A stretch of 64,000 bases of DNA from Rhodanobacter sp. (GTDB lineage: Bacteria > Pseudomonadota > Gammaproteobacteria > Xanthomonadales > Rhodanobacteraceae): assembly GCA_004298045.1 (NCBI GenBank), contig SCRM01000016.1:186001-250000 (forward strand), in the 5' to 3' direction. The notes below the pieces were generated by a model that saw only the letters and a list, made by a program, of their open reading frames with translations, ran no database searches and was not told where the DNA came from. The position numbers and the translations under genes are program-made. Of the stretch, positions 54,725 through 63,600 are shown in pieces. Position 1 is the first letter of the stretch; every line of letters begins with the position of its first letter.

Positions 54725-55839
54725 CGTCTTCCACCTGGCTGGATGCCTCCATCGCGCGCGCCGTGGCCGGCACCAGCCGCCTGGCGGCGGCGGCCCGGGA
54801 CTTTCCGCACATCGTCGACCACGGGACGTGGCAATTCACGCCCGATGGCGTGTGGACCGGCGGGTTCTGGGCGGGCTGCCTGTGGCTTGCGGCGCAGCAT
54901 GGTGGCCCGGCAACGTTGCGTGTGCAGGCCATCGCGGCAACCGAACGGCTGCTGCCGCATGTGCACGCCGCGCGCAACCACGACCTCGGCTTCATGTTCT
55001 ATCCCTCCGCGGTGGCAGCGTGGCGCGCGACCGATGACGGGCGCTATCTGGAAGCCGCCAAGACCGCCGCCAGGTCGCTGGCCGCGCAGTTCGACGCCCA
55101 TGCCGGCTACATCCCGGGCTGGGGCTTTTTCGGTGGCGAGGACTGGCGCGGTTCGGTGCTGGTCGACACCCTGATGAACCTGCCGTTGCTGGTGCTGGCC
55201 GCGCGCCATGGTGGTGACGCCGGCTTGCTGAAGGTGGTCCGCGCGCAGGTGGCAACCACGCTGGGACACCACTTGCGCGCCGACGGTTCGGTCTATCACG
55301 TGTATCGGTTCGATCCCGCGACCGGTGCCGCGCTGGGCGGCGCGACCTACCAGGGACTCGCCGCAGACAGCGCGTGGAGCCGCGGCCAGGCGTGGGCGAT
55401 CACCGGGCTGGCGATCCTCGCGGGCATGCTGGGCGATGGCACGTATCGCGCCGCCAGCGCGCGCGTGGCCGATTATTTCGTCGCGCACCTGCCCGCCGAC
55501 GGCGTGCCGCCGTGGGATTTCAAGGCGCCGGCCGGCGCCCCCAAGGACGCATCGGCGGGGGCGATCGCAGCCTACGGCATGCTCCGCCTGCACGAGCTGA
55601 CCCATGAGCAGCGCTGGCTCGGTGCCGCGCTGCGTCTGGTGCGTGCACTGCACGACAGCTGCGAGAACCAAGGTGATGATCCCGGCCTGCTGCTGCATGC
55701 CACCGCCGACCTGCCACACGGCCTGGGCGTCGACGGCACCACGATGTACGGCGACTACTACTGGTTCAAGACCCTGGTCCGCCTGCGTCAGGTGCTTACC
55801 ACGCGCCATCTGGATGCATCGCTGGACGTACCGGCGTGA
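54721..55839 (+). CDS. Unsaturated glucuronyl hydrolase (GH88)
   Basis: A 372-aa cytoplasmic (alpha/alpha)6-barrel enzyme that hydrates the unsaturated uronic acid at the non-reducing end of lyase products. Both catalytic aspartates known from the Bacillus GL1 enzyme occur at the same numbers: Asp88 in NHDLGFMFYPS and Asp149 in VLVDTLMNLPLL. Later helices carry WSRGQAWAITGLA and MYGDYYWFKTLVRL. GTG at 54721 overlaps the aldehyde dehydrogenase stop; the frame extends far upstream inside that gene but belongs to it only by chance. The product would be converted to KDG, the substrate of the kinase gene. Confidence 0.93.
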   Translation: MTSSTWLDASIARAVAGTSRLAAAARDFPHIVDHGTWQFTPDGVWTGGFWAGCLWLAAQHGGPATLRVQAIAATERLLPHVHAARNHDLGFMFYPSAVAAWRATDDGRYLEAAKTAARSLAAQFDAHAGYIPGWGFFGGEDWRGSVLVDTLMNLPLLVLAARHGGDAGLLKVVRAQVATTLGHHLRADGSVYHVYRFDPATGAALGGATYQGLAADSAWSRGQAWAITGLAILAGMLGDGTYRAASARVADYFVAHLPADGVPPWDFKAPAGAPKDASAGAIAAYGMLRLHELTHEQRWLGAALRLVRALHDSCENQGDDPGLLLHATADLPHGLGVDGTTMYGDYYWFKTLVRLRQVLTTRHLDASLDVPA

Positions 55840-56070
55840 GCGCGGCGGCGCCTCGTGTCGGTCCGGCCGGCACGTGCACAAAAACACCCGCAATGCGGCA
55901 GGTGCGACCGGGAATCACAATCCCTGACCACCATCCACTCGTTCATCGGGATGGACTGTCCAGATAAACGGGACCGCACCAGACACACTTTGGTGCCAGA
56001 GCCGGCGCGGTTTGCCAATCGGTCAGCACCACAGCGCACCGTGCACCCCATCCGCGGGCATGATGCAAAT

Positions 56071-56105
56071 GCAAAACGGCCGCGAGATGATCGCGGCCGT
56101 TTTGC
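56071..56105 (-). terminator. Terminator downstream of tRNA-Val
   Basis: A perfect 15-bp stem (56071-56085 with 56091-56105) with five-base loop and TTTT in the 3' arm on the minus strand. It could also end transcription from the + strand. Confidence 0.8.
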
Positions 56106-56117
56106 GTTCGCCGAGTG

Positions 56118-56192
56118 TGGTGGGCGGTACAAGGATCGAACTTGTGACCCCTTCCATGTCAAGGAAGTGCTCTACCGCTGAGCTAACCGCCC
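56118..56192 (-). tRNA. tRNA-Val (GAC)
   Basis: A 75-nt cloverleaf: acceptor GGGCGGT/ACCGCCC, D-arm GCTCAGCGGTAGAGC, anticodon arm CTTCC-TTGACAT-GGAAG (anticodon GAC), T-arm AAGTTCGATCCTT and encoded CCA. Confidence 0.96.
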
Positions 56193-56265
56193 GCATTGCG
56201 CGCCGGAAGGCGGCGCGAGCCGCGCAGTATAAGGGACGTGTTGGTGCACGACAAGCGCAGCGGTT

Positions 56266-58284
56266 TCAGCGCAAAACATGTTCCCGCAGCTCGTGGATCT
56301 GGTCGCGCAGGCGGGCGGCCTGCTCGAATTCGAGATCCTGCGCGTGCTTGTACATCTGCGCTTCCAGCTTGCGGATGGCGGCGGCGGCCTTAGCCGGGTC
56401 CATTGGCGCATAGTCCGCGGCTTCCTCGGCCACCGCGTGCTGCTTGCCCCGCGTGCCGCGCCCGCGGGTCGGCGCGGCGCTGCGTGCACCTTCCATGATG
56501 TCGGCAATGCGCCGCTGCACGGTCTTCGGAGTGATGCCGTGCTCGGTGTTGAACGCCAGCTGCTTCTCGCGGCGGCGCGCGGTTTCGTCCATCGCGGCTT
56601 TCATCGACGGCGTGACCTCGTCCGCATACAGGATTGCCTTGCCGCGCACATTGCGCGCGGCGCGGCCGATAGTCTGGATCAGCGAGCCGGTGGAACGCAG
56701 GAAGCCTTCCTTGTCGGCGTCGAGCACCGCCACCAGCGACACCTCCGGCATGTCCAGCCCTTCGCGCAACAGGTTGATGCCCACCAGCACGTCGAACTCG
56801 CCCAGGCGCAGGTCGCGGATGATTTCCGCGCGCTCGACGGTGTCGATGTCCGAGTGCAGGTAGCGCACCTTCACGTCGTGCTCGCCGAGGTATTCGGTGA
56901 GGTTCTCGGCCATGCGCTTGGTCAGCGTGGTGACCAGCACGCGGTCGCCCATCGCCGTGCGCTTGTGCGCCTCGCTGAGCAGGTCGTCGACCTGGGTGCG
57001 CACCGGGCGCACTTCCACCTCGGGATCGAGCAGGCCGGTCGGACGCACCACCAGCTCGGCCACCGCCTTGCCGGATTTTTTCAGCTCGTAATCGCGCGGC
57101 GTGGCAGAGACGAAGATCGTGCGTGGCACGCGCGCCTCCCATTCCTCGAAGCGCAACGGGCGGTTGTCCAGCGCCGACGGCAGGCGGAAGCCGAATTCCA
57201 CCAGCGTCTCCTTGCGCGAACGGTCGCCTTTGTACATGGCGCCGAGCTGCGGCACGGTCACGTGGGATTCGTCGATCACCAGGAGGCCGTCAGCCGGCAG
57301 GTAATCGAACAGCGTCGGTGGCGGCTCGCCCGGTGCGCGCCGGGTGAGATGGCGCGAGTAGTTCTCGATGCCCTGGCAGTAGCCGACCTCGGCCATCATC
57401 TCGAGGTCGAAACGGGTGCGCTGCTCCAGCCGCTGCGCTTCGAGCAGGCGGTTGTCCTTGTAGAGCTGTTCGAGCCGCTGGCTGAGTTCGACCTTGATCG
57501 TCTCGATCGCGTTCAGCACGCTCTGCCGGGTGGAGGCGTAGTGGGTGCGGGGGTACACCACGTAACGCGGCACGCGGCGCAGCGTTTCGCCGGTCAGCGG
57601 GTCGAACAACGAAAGGTTTTCCACGTCGCCGTCGAACAGCTCGATGCGCAGCGCCTCGGTTTCCGATTCCGCCGGAAACACGTCGATGATTTCCCCGTGC
57701 GCGCGATAGGTGCCACGCCGCAGCTCCATGTCGTTGCGGGTGTACTGCAGCTCGGTCAACTGGTGGATCAGCTTGCGCTGATCCATGTGCTCGCCGCGCG
57801 CGAGGATCAGCCGCAGGCTGAGGTAATCCTCGGGGTTGCCGAGGCCGTAGATCGCCGACACCGAGGCAACGATGATCGCGTCGGGGCGCGACAGCAGGGC
57901 CTTGGTCGCGGCCAGCCGCATCTGCTCAATGTGCTCGTTGATCGAGGAATCCTTCTCGATGTAGGTGTCGGACGCCACCACGTAGGCTTCCGGCTGGTAG
58001 TAGTCGTAATAGCTGACGAAGTATTCGACCGCGTTGTGCGGAAAGAAGCTCTTGAACTCGCCGTAGAGCTGCCCAGCCAGTGTCTTGTTCGGCGCCAGCA
58101 CGATGGTGGGCCGCTGCACACGCTCGATCACGCTGGCAATGGTGAAAGTCTTGCCCGAGCCGGTGACGCCCAACAGCGTCTGCGCCGCAAGCCCGGCATC
58201 GAAGTTCTCCGCAAGCTGGCGGATGGCCCCTGGCTGATCGCCAGCCGGCTGGTACGGCGCAACGAGTTGGAATTGATCGGTCAT
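56266..58284 (-). CDS. uvrB: Excinuclease ABC subunit B
   Basis: A 672-aa helicase-like subunit of nucleotide excision repair. [18 protein letters not shown]- at the N-terminus, Walker [19 protein letters not shown], the beta-hairpin [37 protein letters not shown] (Walker B) and helicase motif [26 protein letters not shown] domain ([10 protein letters not shown]-like [20 protein letters not shown]) at the C-terminus binds UvrC. The ATG at 58284 fits the family; the longer start at 58314 is rejected. Single gene, divergent from a pseudopilin gene. Confidence 0.98.
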   Translation of the reverse strand: MTDQFQLVAPYQPAGDQPGAIRQLAENFDAGLAAQTLLGVTGSGKTFTIASVIERVQRPTIVLAPNKTLAGQLYGEFKSFFPHNAVEYFVSYYDYYQPEAYVVASDTYIEKDSSINEHIEQMRLAATKALLSRPDAIIVASVSAIYGLGNPEDYLSLRLILARGEHMDQRKLIHQLTELQYTRNDMELRRGTYRAHGEIIDVFPAESETEALRIELFDGDVENLSLFDPLTGETLRRVPRYVVYPRTHYASTRQSVLNAIETIKVELSQRLEQLYKDNRLLEAQRLEQRTRFDLEMMAEVGYCQGIENYSRHLTRRAPGEPPPTLFDYLPADGLLVIDESHVTVPQLGAMYKGDRSRKETLVEFGFRLPSALDNRPLRFEEWEARVPRTIFVSATPRDYELKKSGKAVAELVVRPTGLLDPEVEVRPVRTQVDDLLSEAHKRTAMGDRVLVTTLTKRMAENLTEYLGEHDVKVRYLHSDIDTVERAEIIRDLRLGEFDVLVGINLLREGLDMPEVSLVAVLDADKEGFLRSTGSLIQTIGRAARNVRGKAILYADEVTPSMKAAMDETARRREKQLAFNTEHGITPKTVQRRIADIMEGARSAAPTRGRGTRGKQHAVAEEAADYAPMDPAKAAAAIRKLEAQMYKHAQDLEFEQAARLRDQIHELREHVLR

Positions 58285-58436
58285 GGCGCACGATATGCGG
58301 GCAACAACCGGCATCTTAAATCGTCTGCCCCGACGTGCCCGCCGGCAGAAGTCCGACGCCCATCGCCGACGCGCGCCCCATGGCGGGCGACCGCGCCTTG
58401 CCTAGGCTGGCCATCCCTCCCTGCCACGAGCCAGCC

Positions 58437-58994
58437 ATGTCATGGGATTCGCCGTCGCTGCGCCTGCAGCGGCACGCCGGGATCACGCTGATTGAGCAGA
58501 TCCTCGTCATTGCCATCGTCGCGGTGCTTGCCGCCATTGCCATGCCGGCACTGGGCACGCTGTTGCGCCGCAACCAGGTGCAGACCGCGCAATGGGATTT
58601 CATCGCCGCGCTGCAACACGCGCGCGGCATGGCGGTGACCACCGGACGCACCACCCACTTCTGCCCCAGCAGCGACGGGCAGCAATGCGCCGGCGCGCCG
58701 CGCTGGGAAAGCGGCTGGCTGATCGGCCACGCAGCACGCAGTCGCGGCGAGCGGGATCCGGCGCCAACCCTCGTCCGCACCGGCTACACCGGCATCACCA
58801 TCCTCGGCGATACCGGACGCAAGCTCACGCGTTTCCATCCCGACGGCATGGCCATCGGCTCGACCAACACCTGGCGCTTCTGCCCCGTCGGACACCCCGA
58901 TGGCGCGCTGGTCGTGGTGGTCTCCAACACCGGGCGCGTGCGCGGTGCGCCAGCCACCGCCGAACAAGCCGCACGCTGCGCGGCCGAGCACTGA
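58437..58994 (+). CDS. Type IV pilin-like/GspH-family protein
   Basis: A 185-aa protein with a prepilin-type N-terminus: HAGITLIEQILVIAIVAVLA, i.e. Gly before the cleavage point, Ile1 and Glu5 conserved, then a hydrophobic helix. The body has FIAALQHARGMAVTTGRTTH and WESGWLI, typical of GspH/FimT minor pseudopilins. It stands alone; no pil or gsp genes are nearby. GspH/FimT proteins take part in pilus tip formation and DNA binding; which applies here is unknown. Confidence 0.85.
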   Translation: MSWDSPSLRLQRHAGITLIEQILVIAIVAVLAAIAMPALGTLLRRNQVQTAQWDFIAALQHARGMAVTTGRTTHFCPSSDGQQCAGAPRWESGWLIGHAARSRGERDPAPTLVRTGYTGITILGDTGRKLTRFHPDGMAIGSTNTWRFCPVGHPDGALVVVVSNTGRVRGAPATAEQAARCAAEH

Positions 58995-59002
58995 CGGCGG
59001 AC

Positions 59003-59029
59003 AAAAAAAGACCGGCATCGCTGCCGGCC
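59003..59029 (-). terminator. Terminator of tRNA-Asn
   Basis: Minus-strand stem GGCCGGCA/TGCCGGTC (one G-T pair) with GCGA loop, followed by seven T residues. Confidence 0.9.
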
Positions 59030-59039
59030 TTCTTGTGTA

Positions 59040-59116
59040 TGGCGCCCGAAGTTGGACTCGAACCAACGACCCCCTGATTAACAGTCAAGTGCTCTAACCA
59101 GCTGAGCTATTCGGGC
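59040..59116 (-). tRNA. tRNA-Asn (GTT)
   Basis: A 77-nt cloverleaf: acceptor GCCCGAA/TTCGGGC, D-arm GCTCAGCTGGTTAGAGC, anticodon arm CTTGA-CTGTTAA-TCAGG with anticodon GTT, T-arm GTTGGTTCGAGTCCAAC and encoded CCA. Confidence 0.96.
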
Positions 59117-59152
59117 AGGAGCCGCGTAGTGTGTCGACCACGCGGCGGGCTG

Positions 59153-60553
59153 TCAAGCCGTGACGATACGATAGCACGGCACATATTCGGTGCCGCCGGG
59201 CAGCTTCATGCGGTGTTGGACCACGAAGCCCTGCAACAGCTTGTCCAGCGCCTGCATGATGTCGCGGTCGCCGTCGATGTCGAACGGGCCGTCTTGCTCA
59301 ATGGCACGCACGCCCTCCTCCTTGACGTTGCCGGCGACGATGCCGGAAAACGCGCGGCGCAGGTCGGCCGCCAGCTCGTGCAACGGGCGGCCATGGTGCA
59401 ATTGCAGCGCGCGCATGGCCTCATGGGTCGGGTGGAACGGCAACTGGAACTCCGGCGAGACGTGCAGTGCCCAGTTGAAGAAGAACGCGTCCTTGGTATC
59501 CAGCCGGTTGTTGCGTACCTTGTCGATGCCCTTGGCCATGGCGCGTGCGACCGCGGAGGGGTCGTCCACGATGACCCGGTAGCGCTGCGCCGCCGTGTCG
59601 CCGAGCGCCAGCCGCAGAAAGTGGTCGATCTGCTCGAAGTACGCCGCCGACTCGGCCGGCCCGGTGAGGATCAGCGGAAACGGAATCGCCGCGTTGTCCG
59701 GGTGCAGCAGGATGCCGAGCAAGTAGAGGATTTCCTCCGCCGTACCGACGCCGCCCGGAAACACGATGATCCCGTGCCCCATGCGCACGAACGCTTCGAG
59801 CCGCTTCTCGATGTCCGGCATGATGACGAGCTGGTTGACGATCGGGTTCGGCGACTCGGCGGCAATGATGCCGGGCTCGGTGATGCCGATATAGCGGTTG
59901 TTGCGCCGGCGCTGCTTGGCGTGTGCGATGGTGGCGCCTTTCATCGGCCCCTTCATGGCGCCGGGGCCGCAGCCGGTGCAGATGTCCAGTCCGCGCAGGC
60001 CGAGCTGGTAGCCCACCGCCTTGGTGTAGTCGTACTCCCCGCGCGAGATCGAGTGCCCGCCCCAGCACACCACCAGGTTGGGGTCGATGTGCGGTTTCAG
60101 GATGCGCGCATTGCGCAGGATCTCGAACACCGACTGGGTCATCGCCTCGGAGGGGTCGAGGTCGGCGCACAGCAGCGCCATCTGAGTCGCCACGTAGACG
60201 ATGTCACGGATTACCGCCACCAACAGCTCGTTGATGCCACGGATGATCTGGCCATCGACGAACGCCTGCGCCGGCGCGTTGGTCAGCTCGATCTTGATGC
60301 CGCGATCCTGCTGCAGCACCTGGATGTCGAAATCGGGATAGCTTTCGAGGATCGCGCGCGGATCGTCGCTGATGGTGCCCGAGGTGAGCACCGCCAGCGC
60401 GCAGCGGCGCAGCAGCGCATGCATGCCCGAATCACTCGCGCCGCGCAGCCGGCTCACTTCCTGGCGCGACAACACGTCGAGCCCTCCAGCCGGTGAAATG
60501 CGCGCGCTGACGGTGGTCTTGCGGCTGGCCAAGCCGGCGCTTTCGTCTCTCAT
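59153..60553 (-). CDS. ppnN: Pyrimidine/purine nucleotide 5'-monophosphate nucleosidase (LOG family)
   Basis: A 466-aa enzyme like Escherichia coli PpnN (YgdH). The lysine-decarboxylase-like core has LDICTGCGPGAMKGPMKGAT and the signature MGHGIIVFPGGVGTAEEILY; the flanking N- and C-terminal domains (SRQEVSRLRGASDSGMHALL and VAGNVKEEGVRAIEQDGPFD) are those of PpnN and set it apart from short LOG proteins. It splits nucleoside monophosphates into base and ribose 5-phosphate and is stimulated by (p)ppGpp in Escherichia coli. The ATG at 60553 follows GGAG; a TTG lies just before. Confidence 0.95.
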   Translation of the reverse strand: MRDESAGLASRKTTVSARISPAGGLDVLSRQEVSRLRGASDSGMHALLRRCALAVLTSGTISDDPRAILESYPDFDIQVLQQDRGIKIELTNAPAQAFVDGQIIRGINELLVAVIRDIVYVATQMALLCADLDPSEAMTQSVFEILRNARILKPHIDPNLVVCWGGHSISRGEYDYTKAVGYQLGLRGLDICTGCGPGAMKGPMKGATIAHAKQRRRNNRYIGITEPGIIAAESPNPIVNQLVIMPDIEKRLEAFVRMGHGIIVFPGGVGTAEEILYLLGILLHPDNAAIPFPLILTGPAESAAYFEQIDHFLRLALGDTAAQRYRVIVDDPSAVARAMAKGIDKVRNNRLDTKDAFFFNWALHVSPEFQLPFHPTHEAMRALQLHHGRPLHELAADLRRAFSGIVAGNVKEEGVRAIEQDGPFDIDGDRDIMQALDKLLQGFVVQHRMKLPGGTEYVPCYRIVTA

Positions 60554-60642
60554 CAAAATCTCCGTGCCACTGTCCCGCAGGCGTATGCCGACGCGGATGC
60601 GACGGTCTCGAAGCTTCCGGCCTGCACGCCGTTGCGGTCAAG

Positions 60643-60676
60643 AAAAAAAGCGCCGGCGCCCTTGCGGACGCCGGCG
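60643..60676 (-). terminator. Terminator after the Oar-like receptor gene
   Basis: Minus-strand stem CGCCGGCG (60669-60676 with 60651-60658) and C followed by seven T residues. Confidence 0.9.
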
Positions 60677-60697
60677 AAAAACGCGTGTTGCGGCAGG

Positions 60698-63600
60698 TCA
60701 GAACTTGTAGCGCAGGGTCAGCAGCACCGACCAGCGCTGGGCGAGGTCGTCGTTGTTGTTGATGTACACCGGAATCGCCTGCGGGCTGTAGTGGCCGTTC
60801 TGGATGTAGTTGCTGCAGCTCTTCGCGCCGCCGCAATCGATGTTGTAAATGTATTTGCCGGTAGCCTGATCGACACCGTAGAAATCAGCCAAAGCGCGGC
60901 CGCCGGGAAAGCCCACGCGCTTCTCGACGCCCCAGTGCTTGTTGAGCAGGTTGCCGAAGTTGTAGATGTCGAGCCGCACCACGCCCTTGTTGCCGGCGAA
61001 GATGCCCGGAATCTCCTGGCTGAAGCTCAGATCCAGCTGATTGATCCAGCCGGCACGGGCGCCGTTGCGCCGGGCAATATCGCCCGCATGGTCACGCAGG
61101 TATTCGTTACCCTGGATATAGCTGTAGAACTGATCAATCAACGCCTGACTGGTGCCCGGACGAAACTCCACCTGCCCCGGCCTGGGGATGAATGCCAGGT
61201 CGTTCGTGAAGCTGTCGCCGTTGGCGTCGTTACCGAACACCCAGCTGTATGGCGAGGCCGAATGGCTGTCGAAGAACGCGCTGGCCGTCGTCGCGTAGTT
61301 GCCAAAGAAGTTGTGCTGCCAGGTCAGCGACGCGATGAACCGCCAGGGGATCGAATAGTTCGACGTGCTGGCGACGTTCTCGCTCGGGTTGGTCAGGTAG
61401 TTGTAGCGGTAGTTGGATAACGCCACGCTGGAGGTGCCGGGGCTGACCTCGGTCGAGCGCCCCCAGGTCAGGCCGGTCATCGCCGTCCAGCCGTCAGCAA
61501 ACGGTTTCTTGAGCGACAACGTCAGGCTGTCCGCCTTGCCCTTGCTGCTGTTGGCAAGATTGATGTTGGCGCTGGAGAACGCACGATTGGAATTTGCAAG
61601 CGTTGAATTGGAAAGCGCCTTGCCGTTGCTGCCGACAACCAGCCCCAATGCGCTCTGGTCGAGCAACAGCGGTCCGCTGTTTTTGTCCTTGTAGAACGTC
61701 AAACGGCCGTCCGGCAGTGCGCCGGTGGGTGCACCGGTGTTGAGGTTCTGGAACCAGATGGCGTCGCGCTGCTTGATGTGCTGGTAATCCACGGTGGCGA
61801 TCAGGCCCCACCACGGCAGCTCCTTGTCGAAGCCCAGGCTGAACTTCCAGGCACTAGGGATGCGGAAACCCGGCGATACCGTGTTGACGGTCATCTGACC
61901 GCCAGCGCCGCCATCGAGCTGATGGCCCGGATCCGGGCTAAACGGCGGCAATACTGCCGACGGCCACTCGGCCCGGCATGGCGCAGCCCCGCCCGGGCCG
62001 CAGTTGTACTGTGTCTGGGTCATGCCCGAGTTGGAGAAGATGTTGCCCAGCCACACGCCCGGCGGGTTGGAGATGAACAGGCCGGCACCACCGCGCAACT
62101 GCGTCATCAGCCCGGTGTCGAACGCATAGTTGAACGACATGCGCGGCTGCACCACGCGGTTGCCGTTGATCGTGGTCTGGTTGCTGCGGCCGAACACGCC
62201 GGCATACTTCGCGTTGTAGAGCGGGCGATCGGTCATCAGCGGAATATCGACGCGCACGCCGTATTGCACCGACAGGTTGTTGTTGACCTGCCAGGTATCC
62301 TGCAGGAATACGCCCCACTGGTTCAGGTTGTACGCCGCGGCGGTATCGGCGAGCGACAGCCCATCAGCCGGGCGGTTGTAGCGGTATTGGTAGTAAAGGC
62401 CGTTGAGGAAGTTGTCCAGGCCGGTAGCAACAACCTTGTTGCTCTTGTCCCGGGTTTCCTCGAACACGTAGCTGCCGAACAGGTTCTGCAGGAACAGGTT
62501 GTAATACTCGCCACGCTCGAAATCGATGCCGCCCTTGATCGTGTGGTCGCCCGCGAACAAGGTGCCAGCCCACGCGGCGTTCCAGGTTTTCACCTTGAGC
62601 ACGTTGGCCTGGCTCGAATACTCGGTGCCGAACTCCACGTTCGGGCCGCCATACGCCACCGGATACACTGTCACGTCAGGCATCGACACGCCGTTGTACG
62701 GGCCGCGGTGCTGATCGAAGTTGCGATAGGAGACGGTGGTGTCGGTCGAAAACATGTCCGACCAGTCGTCGTAGAAGTGCAGCGCGTAGCTCTTGTTGTC
62801 GACCTTGGTGGTGTACCAGGCACTGGACAGCCGCAGATTGGTCGGACTGCCGGTGATGATCGGCTTGGTTTCCTTGGTTTCGCTGTAGGTAAAGCTGGCG
62901 CGGTGGTTGTTGCTGATGTTCCAGTCGAGCTTGGCGAGATAGCGCTTGTCGAGCAGGTTGGCGTTGCCGCCGCCAACACTGCCGAGGTTGGTCATGCCGT
63001 ACTTCTGCGCGGCAATGTCGCGAATCTGGTCGACCTGGGCGCTGGTCAGCCCGATCACCGGTGCACCGGCGCCGGAATCCTCCGGGCCATACGGGCTGCC
63101 GGCAGCGATCTGGGTGCTCTTTTCCAGCGAAGCGAAGAAGAACAGCTTGTCCTTGATGATCGGCCCGCCGAGCGTGGCGCCGCCGGTCCACTGGCGCGAG
63201 AAGCCCTTGTAGCTGGCCCCCTGCAGGTTGTCGCCAATCATGTCGTCGTTCTGGAACGAGTAGTACACCGAGCCGTGGAACTGATTGGTGCCGCTCTTGG
63301 TGACGGCGTTGACGTTGGCGCCGAGGCCGCGACGGATGGCCACGTCGTAGTTGACGGTGGAAATGTTGTACTCGGCGATGGTGTCCATCGAGATCGGCGT
63401 ACCCAACGTGGGCAGGCCGTTCGCGTTCAAGCCGAACGGATCGTTCGCGCTCATCGAGTCGACGGTGATGTTGTTGTAGCGGCTGTTCTGACCCACGGCC
63501 GAGATTTCACCGCGCTCGCGGTCGGTGATGACCACCCGGGGATCCATGCGCACGATGTTCTGGATCGAGCGGTCGGGCGCCGGCACCGCATCCAGTTCGC

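Noticed and set aside
53395-55839. An 814-codon open frame covering the aldehyde dehydrogenase in a second frame and the GH88 gene
   Set aside because: Only the last 372 codons resemble a protein family (GH88); the upstream part is Arg/Gly-rich shadow coding of the dehydrogenase gene. Start placed at the GTG overlapping the dehydrogenase stop.
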